Positions 7,350-16,063 of a DNA stretch of 64,000 nucleotides are shown in pieces; position 1 is the stretch's first letter; every line of letters begins with the position of its first letter. The position numbers and the translations under genes were made by a program. This stretch comes from Photobacterium salinisoli (lineage in GTDB: Bacteria; Pseudomonadota; Gammaproteobacteria; Enterobacterales; Vibrionaceae), in assembly GCF_003614885.1 (NCBI RefSeq), contig NZ_QZMS01000007.1, positions 1,116,001-1,180,000 on the forward strand, in the 5' to 3' direction. The notes beneath the pieces were generated by a model. That model was not told the origin of the DNA, ran no database searches, and worked only from the letters and a program-made list of their open reading frames with translations.

Positions 7350-8309
7350 TTACACACCGCTCCAGTTCACGGTAAAAGTGAAATCCCACAGATTATTCGA
7401 AGCCCCTATGCCTGGATAGGCGGCATAGAACGTATTGTTTAATGCTGTCAGGGCCGGGCCGCACTTAGAAGCCGCTTCATTGATTTCTGTAAAATCGATC
7501 TGATTTGTACTCCAGGATGTGCCATTAAAAGCACAACCGTATAGCTGTGCGGTGTGGGCCCCATGGTAGAGCGCAAATAAAGTATCACTGGTTGCCGCCA
7601 GCGACACCCCGTCATAGGCTTCTGCACCGTTTGCATCTTCCAGATTGGTTTGCGGGCCCCACTCTAAGCCGTCAGATGAGGAGCACACATAAATAGCAGA
7701 ACCATTAATCGGGGTTCCGCCAACCCCTTCCCAGCCTAAAAACAGTTTACCGTTAAAAGCAGCTAATGCGGGTCCGGCTGTCGTTGTGCATGATGCGCCA
7801 TTCTGATCGCTGACATTCACTTGTGAATCCCAGTCGGTACCGTTTGCCGATGAACAAACATAAAGGTTACTCGATAAATCTTCACCCCGGAAGGCCATAT
7901 AAAGCCGGCCGTTAAAGGCAGCGAGTGCTGGCGGAGAATCGGTTTCAGCATCATTCTGTGAGGTGATTTTTGTTTGATCACCAAAATTGACGCCATCTGC
8001 ACTTGAGCAAATATAAATACTATCGGATCCTGAGCCCTGGTAAGCCAGATATAATCTGCCATTGAATGCCGCCAACGCCGGGCTGTTCTGGGTTTTCGCG
8101 CCATTTTCATCGGTAATATCCGTTTGCTGAGACCAGCTCACCCCGTCGGCAGTAGAGCATATATACAAGCTCTTGGAACTGCCCCAGCCACGGTAAGCCA
8201 TATATACCCGGCCATTAAACGCCGCAAGCGCGACCTTGCTGCTGGATTCAGCATCATTCTCAAGCGTGATTTCCTTTTGATTCGATGCCATTACGCTGAT
8301 GGTAGCCAT
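7350..8309 (-). CDS. Beta-propeller, lectin-like repeat protein
   Basis: The 319-residue protein consists of about six repeats of roughly 50 residues. Each has a core such as PALAAFNGRLYLAYQG and an Asp-box-like turn such as CSSADGVNF or CSTADGVSW. This is the pattern of a beta-propeller, as in sialidase-like folds and propeller lectins. Repeats 5 and 6 are more degenerate. There is no signal peptide. I chose the ATG at 8309 because AGGAG lies 8 bases upstream. A sugar-binding role is likely by fold only. It sits just outside the prophage junction and ends next to the tRNA terminator. Confidence 0.68.
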   Translation of the reverse strand: MATISVMASNQKEITLENDAESSSKVALAAFNGRVYMAYRGWGSSKSLYICSTADGVSWSQQTDITDENGAKTQNSPALAAFNGRLYLAYQGSGSDSIYICSSADGVNFGDQTKITSQNDAETDSPPALAAFNGRLYMAFRGEDLSSNLYVCSSANGTDWDSQVNVSDQNGASCTTTAGPALAAFNGKLFLGWEGVGGTPINGSAIYVCSSSDGLEWGPQTNLEDANGAEAYDGVSLAATSDTLFALYHGAHTAQLYGCAFNGTSWSTNQIDFTEINEAASKCGPALTALNNTFYAAYPGIGASNNLWDFTFTVNWSGV

Positions 8310-8660
8310 GTCGATGTCTCCTGAACTGAAATGAATGTGGCAGAGCAATGTCACTGCCTGTCCTTTTTCAATAGCGCTTGTTCCATAGCCCTACTCCATA
8401 CATAACTCAACAGCTGTAACAGGGATTTAAACCCTGAGCAGACACAACGGGCCTGGAAAAACACTTTCCAGCTTAGCCCAGAAATTAATACCATGAAGTC
8501 AACAAAAGCAGTCATGCGGTTGATGTCATTTCTTCATTGATAAATTGCATATTCATTTCAATCTCAGCTTGTCATTCCCAACTTGGTTTGCAGAATGCAA
8601 ATATCACCTGATTCGCTGGCGCCCCCCAACGCAAAGAGGCGCAACCAGGCGCATTTTTAC
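8310..8660. other. Divergent intergenic region
   Basis: Roughly 350 bases between the propeller gene and the sigma-54-type promoter of the glycosyltransferase gene, with no convincing frame. It has a short palindromic hairpin at 8420-8436 (CAGGG, ATTTAAA, CCCTG). A weak ATTGCAT (8544-8550) and ATGCAAAT (8595-8602) inverted pair could be an activator site. Confidence 0.4.
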
Positions 8661-8676
8661 TGGTATAACTCTTGCT
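8661..8676 (+). promoter_or_regulatory. Sigma-54 (RpoN) type promoter
   Basis: TGGTATA-N4-TTGCT fits the -24/-12 consensus (TGG then a YRYR stretch, four bases, TTGCW) with exact spacing. The GG lies at 8662-8663 and the GC at 8674-8675. It sits 37 bases before the glycosyltransferase ATG and points at it. A sigma-54 promoter needs an enhancer-binding activator, which would make the downstream pair of genes conditionally expressed. Confidence 0.6.
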
Positions 8677-8712
8677 TAAGTCTATACAGGCAGGTGTTAC
8701 GAGGCGGTCGTT

Positions 8713-9870
8713 ATGAATGCTGTAATCCAGGTTGTAAAGCACTTAACGCCGGGAATGGTGGGCACTGCGGCGATCAATATTCAGCAATTCTCTGCCTTGC
8801 GGCAAACGCGTTTCATCATCTGTCTTGAAGGGACTATGAGTGAAACTCTTGAAAGCTGGCCATACCTGAAAAATGTCATCGATAAACTGATTTTCCTTGA
8901 TGCAGAATCTGAAACAACAGCAAGCGTCGTCCGCTCACTGGTAAAACTGTTTCGCACATACCACGCAGGCGTGGTGCATACCCATCAAAGTACGGCTTTG
9001 TATCAGGCTGGTATTGCAGCCAGACTGGCTGGCGTCAAAACCTTAATACACAGCGAGCACGACAACTGGCTAGAAGAGGAACCCAAACACCCGCGTTTAC
9101 TGAAAATGGTCCTCAATTGTATACACCCTGCCCTGGTTACAAACGGAGGCAGAATGAATAACAGGTTACAGACGTATCTTAACCGCCGCGATATCACCAC
9201 AATTCCACACGGTGTTGATACCCAGCGCTTCCAGCCTGGCAACCAGAGCATGGCCCGGCTGCGGCTGGGATTGCCCACAGGAGCGAAAATCATAGGCACA
9301 GCAGGCAGACTGATCCCGGAAAAACGGCAACACTTATTGATACATGCCCTGAGTCATTTACCGGAGAATGTGCATCTGACGCTGGCAGGTGAAGGCAGTC
9401 TTGCGCAAGCTCTGCATATGCTGACAATCAAACTGTCGCTAAGCCATCGTGTTCATTTCATGGGGCACGTTGAGAATATGCCGGAATTTTATCAGGCGCT
9501 GGATCTGTTCTGTATTACCTCGGAAGAGGAGGACTATCCTGCTTCTCCCCTTGAAGCACAAGCCTGTGGAATACCCGCAGCATTAACCGATATGGGGGCC
9601 TGCAGCGATGTCCTTTGTCCGTTAAATGGAATTCCGCTCAATACAGATGATGAACGGACGCTGATTTACCAAATTCATACCGCGCTGCTTAAGAAACAAG
9701 GCATCAGCCCTCGCCGCTATATTTTACAACACCACGATGTGCGCATCATGGCCGAGGCTTACGATGCGCTGTGTTATCAGGTAAATCCACCCTATATTGA
9801 TAACCCTCTGTATGCTGCCAACTCAGCCCGCCAACCAAAATGTCGCTATACTTTGCCGAATAAACCCTGA
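8713..9870 (+). CDS. Glycosyltransferase, GT4-like (GT-B fold)
   Basis: The 385-residue protein has the two-domain GT-B layout. The N-terminal domain carries VVHTHQST (about 87-94), and the C-terminal domain has IIGTAGRLIPEKR (193-205), an AGEGS nucleotide-sugar loop and the EX7E motif (E273 and E281 in EDYPASPLEAQ). It probably transfers a sugar from a nucleotide donor onto a glycan or lipid carrier. It is followed 18 bases later by a short-chain dehydrogenase, likely in the same transcript, behind a sigma-54-type promoter. No other polysaccharide genes are next to it, so the product cannot be named. Confidence 0.82.
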   Translation: MNAVIQVVKHLTPGMVGTAAINIQQFSALRQTRFIICLEGTMSETLESWPYLKNVIDKLIFLDAESETTASVVRSLVKLFRTYHAGVVHTHQSTALYQAGIAARLAGVKTLIHSEHDNWLEEEPKHPRLLKMVLNCIHPALVTNGGRMNNRLQTYLNRRDITTIPHGVDTQRFQPGNQSMARLRLGLPTGAKIIGTAGRLIPEKRQHLLIHALSHLPENVHLTLAGEGSLAQALHMLTIKLSLSHRVHFMGHVENMPEFYQALDLFCITSEEEDYPASPLEAQACGIPAALTDMGACSDVLCPLNGIPLNTDDERTLIYQIHTALLKKQGISPRRYILQHHDVRIMAEAYDALCYQVNPPYIDNPLYAANSARQPKCRYTLPNKP

Positions 9871-9888
9871 TAAAAGCAGAGGATAACA

Positions 9889-10557
9889 ATGATTCTGATC
9901 ACAGGAGCCAGCAGTGGACTGGGCGCAGCTCTGGCTGCCTCTTATGCCGCCGATGGCCACTCACTAACACTGACAGGCCGAAACGACGAGCGCTTACATA
10001 ACGTTGCCCGTCAGTGTCAGCCTGCCAATATCTGTACCCTTACTGCCGATCTTTCAGATGCCAGCTCAGTATCATCGCTTTTCGATAAACTGCCATCAGC
10101 GCCTGAGACCATGATTTTCTGTACCGGCAGTGGCTATTTCGGCTCGCTGGAGAAACAGGCCCCGGATGCCATTGCACAGTTGATCAGCAATAACTTGCTG
10201 TCTGCGACCTATTTCCTGCGAGAAGCCGTTAAACGCTACCGCAATACTCCCCTGACCTGCGCGATTGTTATGTCGACAGCGGCTCAGGTGGCGAAAGCCG
10301 GCGAATCAACCTATTGCGCTGCCAAATGGGGCGTAAAGGGATTGGTTGAATCAACCCGGCTGGAATTGACAGGCAAGCCAATGAAACTGGTCGGGGTATA
10401 TCCTGGCGGTATGGCTACTGAATTCTGGGCCAACAGTGGCAAAGAGATGGATCTCAGCGGTTTCATGTCAGCGGAAGAAACCGCCACCATGTTAAAGAAA
10501 GCACTGCAACAGGCAGAGCACGGCTATGTTTCTGATATTAGTATCAATCGTTATTGA
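9889..10557 (+). CDS. Short-chain dehydrogenase/reductase
   Basis: The 222-residue classical SDR has the nucleotide-binding TGASSGLG (5-12) and the catalytic set S129, Y142 and K146 (TYCAAK). It should reduce a carbonyl or oxidise an alcohol with NAD(P). At 222 residues it is on the short side. It follows the glycosyltransferase by 18 bases with a GAGGA ribosome site and probably shares its promoter, so it may act on a sugar or lipid made in the same pathway. Substrate unknown. Confidence 0.83.
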   Translation: MILITGASSGLGAALAASYAADGHSLTLTGRNDERLHNVARQCQPANICTLTADLSDASSVSSLFDKLPSAPETMIFCTGSGYFGSLEKQAPDAIAQLISNNLLSATYFLREAVKRYRNTPLTCAIVMSTAAQVAKAGESTYCAAKWGVKGLVESTRLELTGKPMKLVGVYPGGMATEFWANSGKEMDLSGFMSAEETATMLKKALQQAEHGYVSDISINRY

Positions 10558-10968
10558 GCCTGCCAGTACGCGTCATCCCCGCACTCCTTCGCAGGCTGAG
10601 CGAACCGACAGCTAACGATGTCATGGCCGCGGCGTACTCTTAATGTTTGATGCATATGGCATCCGCACAACTGAGAGGGCGCCGCCTGCTGGCTCTGACG
10701 ATGGCGCAGATTGCAGAAATGAGCGGGAACGCCGACAAAATGGGTAAACGATACCAAACATGACTTTTCCCCCAATCCAATCAATCACAGCCCGCCAGAA
10801 TCGCCTTTGAATCAACGCAGTTTGACAGCTCGACTATAATAAGCTCGTAATCAGCACTATGGATCGGCATTGGTTTTCCGGACTTGACGTTCTATGAATT
10901 AACAATACGACTCATATACAACCCAGTTCACGGACGAATCACACACCCATTTTTGTGCGGAGGCCACG
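10558..10968. other. Intergenic region before BCCT transporter
   Basis: About 410 bases without a supported gene. An inverted repeat AGCCTGC (10557-10563) with GCAGGCT (10591-10597) follows the dehydrogenase stop but lacks a T run. The rest should contain the BCCT promoter. A GGAGG at 10957-10961 is the ribosome site of the BCCT gene. I see nothing else in it. Confidence 0.4.
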
Positions 10969-12666
10969 ATGTCGTCCACCAAATTTAATGACATCATAGA
11001 TAAACCCACCTTTTTCGGTTCCCTGTTCCTGCTATTTGCTGTGACCTTGCCTTTAGTCTTCTTTCCCGAAGCCGGTGCAGCCTGGGTACTGAGCGCCAAA
11101 GATTTTGTGACCGATCAGCTTGGCGTGCTCTACCTGATTCTCGGCCTTGGTGCGTTTCTGTTTATGGTGTACATCACCTTCAGTGATATCGGCCAGATCA
11201 AACTGGGCACCCCAGAAGAAAACCCGGAGTTTTCCACCTTCTCCTGGGCTGCGATGCTATTTTGCTCTGGTATTGGCGCTTCAATTCTTTACTGGTCAAT
11301 GATTGAATGGGCTTACTATTATCAGACCCCGCCTTTCGACATTCCCGGCGGTACGCACGAAGCTGCCAAATGGGCAGTCACCTACGGCATTTTCCATTGG
11401 GGACCGCTGGCCTGGTCTATTTATCTGATCCCTGCGCTACCGATTGCCTATTTCTATTACGTCCGTAACCACAGTGTCCTGAAGATCAGTGAAGCCTTAA
11501 TGCCGGTGCTGGGTGAAGAAAGGGCGCGCGGATGGTTGGGTAAGCTCATTGATGTGTTCTTCATCTTCGGTATGCTCGGAGGCGGGGCCACCACGCTCGG
11601 CCTTGCCGCCCCCTTGATTAATCAGGGCGTCCATGAGCTTTTTGGCGTGCCAAATAACCTCTATACCCGCATAGCCGTGTTGATAGTATGTACCGCCATT
11701 TTCGGTTACAGCGCCTACGCCGGCCTGAAAAAAGGCATACAGTTACTCTCTAACATCAACATGTGGCTGGCCGTCGGCATCTTGCTGTTCATTTTTGTAA
11801 CCGGGCCCACTCTCTTCATGCTGAACACCGGACTGGACTCGCTGGGGAGGATGATCAACAACCTGTTCGAAATGGCCACATGGACCGAGCCATTTGCCCA
11901 GTTCCGGCAGTTCCCGGACACCCATTTCCCTCAGGACTGGACCATATTCTACTGGGCCTGGTGGCTGGTTTTCGCGCCCAGTGTAGGGCTGTTTATCGCC
12001 CGAATTTCAAAGGGGCGCACCATAAAAGCCATGGTTGTCGGCTCGATTTTTTTCGGCACCCTGGGCTGTTTTCTGTTTTTCATGATCATGGGTAACTACG
12101 GCATTTACCTGCAACTTTCCGGACAATTGGATGTTATTTCCATACTGAACAATCAGGGGGCCACTGCCGCGATTTTCGCCATGCTACACACCCTGGCACT
12201 CAGTAAACTGGTGGTACTCGCCTTTACCATACTGGCGGTGATCTTCACCGCCACCACCTTTGATTCTATTTCCTACATTCTGGCTGCTGTGGTGCAGAAA
12301 GAAATCGATGAAGAGCCGGCGCGCTGGAACCGCCTGTTCTGGGCATTTGCACTGTCTGTCATGCCCATCACCCTGATGTTCATCGGGGGGTTAGATACCC
12401 TGCAAACCGCCAGTGTGATCGGGGGGGTTCCTTTGCTTATTGTCGCTTTACTGCTGTGTATTTCCATTATTCGCGCAGCGCACTTCGACCTTCGCTATCA
12501 ACCCGATTACGAAGACAAGGAAATCTATATCGAAGAATTACCGGAAGATGACCCGTGGACTGAAGAGGGGTCCTGGGATCAGGAAGGACCGGAAGAGCAT
12601 GGCGTATCACATGATGATAAACCTCATATCGAGGGGGATCCGGACAGCCACCCTTCAAGGTTGTAA
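10969..12666 (+). CDS. BCCT-family transporter
   Basis: The 565-residue inner-membrane protein has about 12 membrane segments and the family signatures GIGASILYWSMIEWAYYY (about 100-117) and FYWAWWLVFAPSVGLF. BCCT carriers import quaternary amines such as betaine, carnitine or choline, with Na+ or H+. The C-terminal tail (about 515-565) is very acidic (EEGSWDQEGPEEHG), where osmosensing carriers usually have a regulatory tail. Substrate cannot be told from sequence. A GGAGG 6 bases before the ATG supports the start. No choline or betaine enzymes are nearby. Confidence 0.88.
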   Translation: MSSTKFNDIIDKPTFFGSLFLLFAVTLPLVFFPEAGAAWVLSAKDFVTDQLGVLYLILGLGAFLFMVYITFSDIGQIKLGTPEENPEFSTFSWAAMLFCSGIGASILYWSMIEWAYYYQTPPFDIPGGTHEAAKWAVTYGIFHWGPLAWSIYLIPALPIAYFYYVRNHSVLKISEALMPVLGEERARGWLGKLIDVFFIFGMLGGGATTLGLAAPLINQGVHELFGVPNNLYTRIAVLIVCTAIFGYSAYAGLKKGIQLLSNINMWLAVGILLFIFVTGPTLFMLNTGLDSLGRMINNLFEMATWTEPFAQFRQFPDTHFPQDWTIFYWAWWLVFAPSVGLFIARISKGRTIKAMVVGSIFFGTLGCFLFFMIMGNYGIYLQLSGQLDVISILNNQGATAAIFAMLHTLALSKLVVLAFTILAVIFTATTFDSISYILAAVVQKEIDEEPARWNRLFWAFALSVMPITLMFIGGLDTLQTASVIGGVPLLIVALLLCISIIRAAHFDLRYQPDYEDKEIYIEELPEDDPWTEEGSWDQEGPEEHGVSHDDKPHIEGDPDSHPSRL

Positions 12667-12734
12667 GCCCTTGTCTGTCGACCGGCCAGGCCACAGACCC
12701 TAACTGACATTTCTCCGATGACAGGAGAGCGGAT

Positions 12735-13106
12735 ATGAGATTACTGATTGGCCTGATAGGCGTAGCGGTTGCGTTTTCAGGATTGGTTATTACCGCTGAG
12801 CCCAGGCTTATTCTGGACTTTATCGACCGGCACAAAAAACAGCTTTGGCTGCATTTTGTTGCGGTTGCCGTACGATTGCTGATTGGATATTTATTAATTG
12901 AGTATGCTGACAGTACAGACTTTCCCTTAGTGGTCGCCGCCATCGGCTGGGTATCCATTATTGCAGCAATTTTTCTGTTAATTCTGGGCAGGGTAAACTT
13001 TAAAAAGCTCATCAGTTGGGCAGTTGGTCTTAATGACACACAGGGACGCTTAGCAGGCATCTTTGCCACCCTGTTTGGGGCTTTTATGGTCTACATCATT
13101 TTGTAA
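12735..13106 (+). CDS. Small inner-membrane protein, unknown function
   Basis: A 123-residue protein with about four hydrophobic segments (near 3-20, 40-58, 66-86 and 106-122) and short basic loops such as RHKKQ. AGGAG lies 7 bases before the ATG. It starts 68 bases after the BCCT transporter and reads the same way. A weak hairpin (GTCTGT at 12673-12678 with ACAGAC at 12693-12698) lies between them. I do not recognise the family. Confidence 0.6.
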   Translation: MRLLIGLIGVAVAFSGLVITAEPRLILDFIDRHKKQLWLHFVAVAVRLLIGYLLIEYADSTDFPLVVAAIGWVSIIAAIFLLILGRVNFKKLISWAVGLNDTQGRLAGIFATLFGAFMVYIIL

Positions 13107-13143
13107 GCGTTAGTCCTATCTTGTGGCTTCATGCTATATCAGA

Positions 13144-13758
13144 CTATTGTTGCAGCTTGCACTGTAGCTCTGGTGCACCGTAGCCCCAGGTGACTCTTGC
13201 TTCACCCTGATGCTCCCACAGGCTTTCATTACGTCCGACATACTTTGTACCACTGGCGCTTTCCTGCTGATACATCAGCGATACACTGTCACCGCGTTCG
13301 GCAATCAGCGTTGGCGGATCAGTAGGAAAATAAGTCGCGACCACTTCACTTCCCGGCTGATCCGTGCACAGATAAGTGACGGTTGCTGTGGCCTGAATCA
13401 AGCCGTATCTGGCCTGCAGCTCAGCAATGCGCTGCCGATATTCAGACACAACACATGACTTTTTATCATCAGCTTTCCAGCATTCATTCCGGCCTTTCAC
13501 CCAGCCTCTTTGCTCTGCTTTCAAGGTTGGTGGATGCTCATTGGTGGCTTTGCCAGCGGCCTGCTTATAAACCTCTGACAACTTGATATCTAACGCGGCT
13601 AATTCATCGTCCTGACAAATCATCGCCTCAATACTACCCTCTGTCACTGCAGTGCAATCAAACGATGGCTCTGCTGCTTTGACCTGATGATAAACCAGCA
13701 CAGCAGCAGCACTGAGACTGAACACCACCCAGCCAACTCTGAATTTTCTGATTTTCAT
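13144..13758 (-). CDS. Periplasmic lysozyme inhibitor, LprI plus MliC domains
   Basis: The 204-residue exported protein starts with a basic stretch and one hydrophobic segment. It then has an LprI-like (DUF1311) domain from about residue 30 to 115 (FDCTAV, then CQDDELAALDIKLSEVYKQ). An MliC-like domain follows from about 125 to 204 (YLCTD, SGTKYVGRNESLWEHQG, LQCK). Both families bind and inhibit lysozymes, so the protein probably protects the cell wall against host or rival muramidases. I chose the ATG at 13758 because AGGAG lies 6 bases before it. The two-domain fusion is less common than either domain alone. Confidence 0.78.
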   Translation of the reverse strand: MKIRKFRVGWVVFSLSAAAVLVYHQVKAAEPSFDCTAVTEGSIEAMICQDDELAALDIKLSEVYKQAAGKATNEHPPTLKAEQRGWVKGRNECWKADDKKSCVVSEYRQRIAELQARYGLIQATATVTYLCTDQPGSEVVATYFPTDPPTLIAERGDSVSLMYQQESASGTKYVGRNESLWEHQGEARVTWGYGAPELQCKLQQ

Positions 13759-13854
13759 CCCGACTCCTGAACGGTTCAGCCTGCTCCCCATCAACTATAG
13801 GCAATCAGAGGCTTTCCGTCAGGTATAAGGTTGCTACACCCGCTCCGGACTGAG

Positions 13855-14277
13855 TTAATTCAGCTTACCAATGAGCGTCAGCAGTTGTGTGAGTTGTGCC
13901 GATGTCAGTCTGTCTGTCATCGCCTCAGTACCATGATTAAAACTCACCAGCGCATCCTGATAAATCTCCACACCGGTTTGAGTCAGTTTCACCAGGCTGA
14001 CCCGGGCATCCCGGCTATTCTTTTCTTTTTCGACCAGATGATTTTTTTCCATCGGATTCAGAAGCCGCGTCACGCCAGATGCTGTCAGCCCGACAGTCTC
14101 CGCGAGTGCGACCCGACTCATAGATTGCTCTGCCGCTGCATAAAGCTGATGAAGGACCAGAAACTCCGACATACTGATGCCATGTGCACTCAGCTTTCTG
14201 TCAATGGATTTCAACATTCCTGAATACCTGACTGCCAGCTCAATCATCAGCTGACCATTGATCGTCATTATAGACAT
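13855..14277 (-). CDS. MarR-family transcriptional regulator
   Basis: The 140-residue protein has the MarR winged helix: ISMSEFLVLHQLYA, then ALAETVGLTASGVTRLLNPMEKNHLVEKEKN, then a wing with DARVSLVKLTQTG. MarR dimers usually repress a neighbouring gene and let go on binding a small phenolic or oxidised ligand. I chose the ATG at 14277 with GAGG just upstream. A pair of palindromes directly before the start looks like its own operator. Neighbours give no clear target, so self-control is the only regulation I can point to. Confidence 0.83.
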   Translation of the reverse strand: MSIMTINGQLMIELAVRYSGMLKSIDRKLSAHGISMSEFLVLHQLYAAAEQSMSRVALAETVGLTASGVTRLLNPMEKNHLVEKEKNSRDARVSLVKLTQTGVEIYQDALVSFNHGTEAMTDRLTSAQLTQLLTLIGKLN

Positions 14278-14295
14278 AAACACCTCGATATTTAG

Positions 14296-14318
14296 TTGAC
14301 CAGTCAAGTATTGATCAA
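14296..14318. promoter_or_regulatory. Tandem palindromes, probable MarR operator
   Basis: TTGAC-CA-GTCAA (14296-14307) and the perfect palindrome TTGATCAA (14311-14318) lie side by side 19 bases upstream of the MarR ATG. TTGAC reads in both directions here, so the site overlaps possible -35 elements. Their form and place suit autoregulation. Confidence 0.6.
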
Positions 14319-14401
14319 TGATTGGTGTTGCATCAAGTGTTTTTTTGTTGTGCCTGAATCAATCCGTTTCCGGTGGCTTATTCGTATCCTGCCTCATCAA
14401 T

Positions 14402-14437
14402 AAAAAAGCCGGGGCATACCATGCACCCGGCTTTTTT
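14402..14437 (-). terminator. Bidirectional Rho-independent terminator
   Basis: AAAAAAGCCGGG (14402-14413) pairs with CCCGGCTTTTTT (14426-14437). The T runs on both strands make it work in either direction. It closes the NSS transporter unit from the right. A second hairpin (TTCCACGT at 14436-14443 with ACGTGGAA at 14449-14456) lies between it and the transporter stop. Confidence 0.85.
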
Positions 14438-14459
14438 CCACGTTACAGACGTGGAAATC

Positions 14460-15860
14460 TTATCCCATCACACCGATGGCATTCAGAAAGACCGCCAGAA
14501 TGCCGACTGGCGTAATGTAGCGAATCAGGAACCGCCACAGCGTATGTGTCATCCCATTGGGCAGTTCTTCCTGCGTTGAGGTTTTCTTCATCACCCAGCC
14601 GGTAAATACTGCCATCGCCAGACCGCTCAGCGGCATGATCCAGCTACTGGTCAGATAATCCAGCACGTCGAAGAAAGTTTTTCCGTACAGGGTATGATCC
14701 TGCCAGATATTGAATGAGAACACAGAGCCAAGACTCAGCACCCAGATACCGGCTGCTGTCATCGACCCCGCTTTCAGGCGCGAATAACCTTTCTTTTCCG
14801 TCAGAAACGAAACAGCAGGTTCCATCAGCGAGATGGCCGATGTCAGCGCTGCAAACGACAACATAATGAAGAACAGCAAACCAACCACCTGCCCCATTGG
14901 CATCTGACCAAAAGCAATAGGCAAAGTCACAAAAATCAGGCCCGGCCCCGCACCCGGTTCAAGGTTGTTGGCAAACACAATCGGAAAAATCGCCAGACCG
15001 GCGATCAGGGCAACCAGAGTATCAAGCACACCTATGGTCAGTACGGTTTTTCCCAGTGAGACATCTTTACCCAGGTACGAACCGTAAGTCATCATGCCGC
15101 CACCGGCCAGACTGAGTGAAAAGAACGCATGGCCCAGGGCCACCAGCACACTGGTGCCGGTCAGTTTGCTGAAGTCAGGGTTAAACATGAAATTTACCCC
15201 TTCGGCAAAATGACCGGTTGTCATGGCATAGCCCACTAAGACCAGCAAAAGCACCAGTAGTCCCGGCATCATAGTAGTGACAGCGCGCTCCAGCCCTTGC
15301 TTGACGCCTTTAATAACAATGGCCGATGTGATCAGCAGTACAACACTGCCCCAGACTGTTGTGGCAACCGGATCGCCGACAAGCCCGCCAAACATGGCAC
15401 CGATGTCATCGCCCGAAGCGCCGTTAAATGCGCCGATACCTGCGGTAAAGATATAAGACACCGCCCAGCCAGCGACGACGAGGTAAAAACTGAGGAGCAA
15501 AAAGCCGGTGATCACCCCCACCCAGCCGACCAGACTCCAGTGTCGACTGACGCCGGCTTCTTTTGCCAGTGCCTTCATCGCGTCTGGCGGACTGTGTTTA
15601 CCGCGCCGACCAATCATGACTTCGGCAATCAGCAGAGGGATACCAATTAACGCAATACAGAACAGGTACAAGAGTACGAAAGCACCGCCTCCGTTTTCAC
15701 CTGTGATGTAGGGAAATTTCCAGATATTACCCAAGCCGACAGCCGAGCCGGTAGCCGCCAGGATAAATGCCATACGGGTTGACCAGTTAAGTCGGCCTGT
15801 TGCGGGCATGCCACCCGCATTAGCCGCGGTATTGATTGATGCGGTCGCGTTTTTTTGCAT
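14460..15860 (-). CDS. NSS-family Na+-dependent amino acid transporter
   Basis: The 466-residue membrane protein has the SNF/NSS signature near the N-terminus: STRMAFILAATGSAVGLGNIWKFPY and then GENGGGAF. These hold the unwound TM1 and the Na+ and substrate sites. About 11 to 12 membrane segments follow. Bacterial relatives carry amino acids such as tryptophan or leucine. It lies 203 bases after kynU in the same direction, so import of tryptophan or a kynurenine-pathway compound is a fair inference. I chose the ATG at 15860 over an upstream in-frame start because AAGGA precedes it at 9 bases. Confidence 0.85.
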   Translation of the reverse strand: MQKNATASINTAANAGGMPATGRLNWSTRMAFILAATGSAVGLGNIWKFPYITGENGGGAFVLLYLFCIALIGIPLLIAEVMIGRRGKHSPPDAMKALAKEAGVSRHWSLVGWVGVITGFLLLSFYLVVAGWAVSYIFTAGIGAFNGASGDDIGAMFGGLVGDPVATTVWGSVVLLITSAIVIKGVKQGLERAVTTMMPGLLVLLLVLVGYAMTTGHFAEGVNFMFNPDFSKLTGTSVLVALGHAFFSLSLAGGGMMTYGSYLGKDVSLGKTVLTIGVLDTLVALIAGLAIFPIVFANNLEPGAGPGLIFVTLPIAFGQMPMGQVVGLLFFIMLSFAALTSAISLMEPAVSFLTEKKGYSRLKAGSMTAAGIWVLSLGSVFSFNIWQDHTLYGKTFFDVLDYLTSSWIMPLSGLAMAVFTGWVMKKTSTQEELPNGMTHTLWRFLIRYITPVGILAVFLNAIGVMG

Positions 15861-16063
15861 CTCAGTTCGTCCTTTTACTTTTATAATTATCATTCTGAAC
15901 CCTGCACCGGTTTGAACACCGACGCAGCTTGCCCTGCCGGTTTACCCTCTCCGGCAAGACAGGCTCAGTGCTTCTTGTGTACGGGTTTTAATGTTATTGG
16001 TTTTGGTGAAACTGCTTTTGGTGGTACAGCTGGCTATACACATAGCCAATGCTGCCCCTGGTA

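Noticed and set aside
10822-10840. TTGACA and TATAAT as a sigma-70 promoter of the BCCT gene
   Set aside because: The two boxes are only 7 bases apart, too close for a -35/-10 pair.
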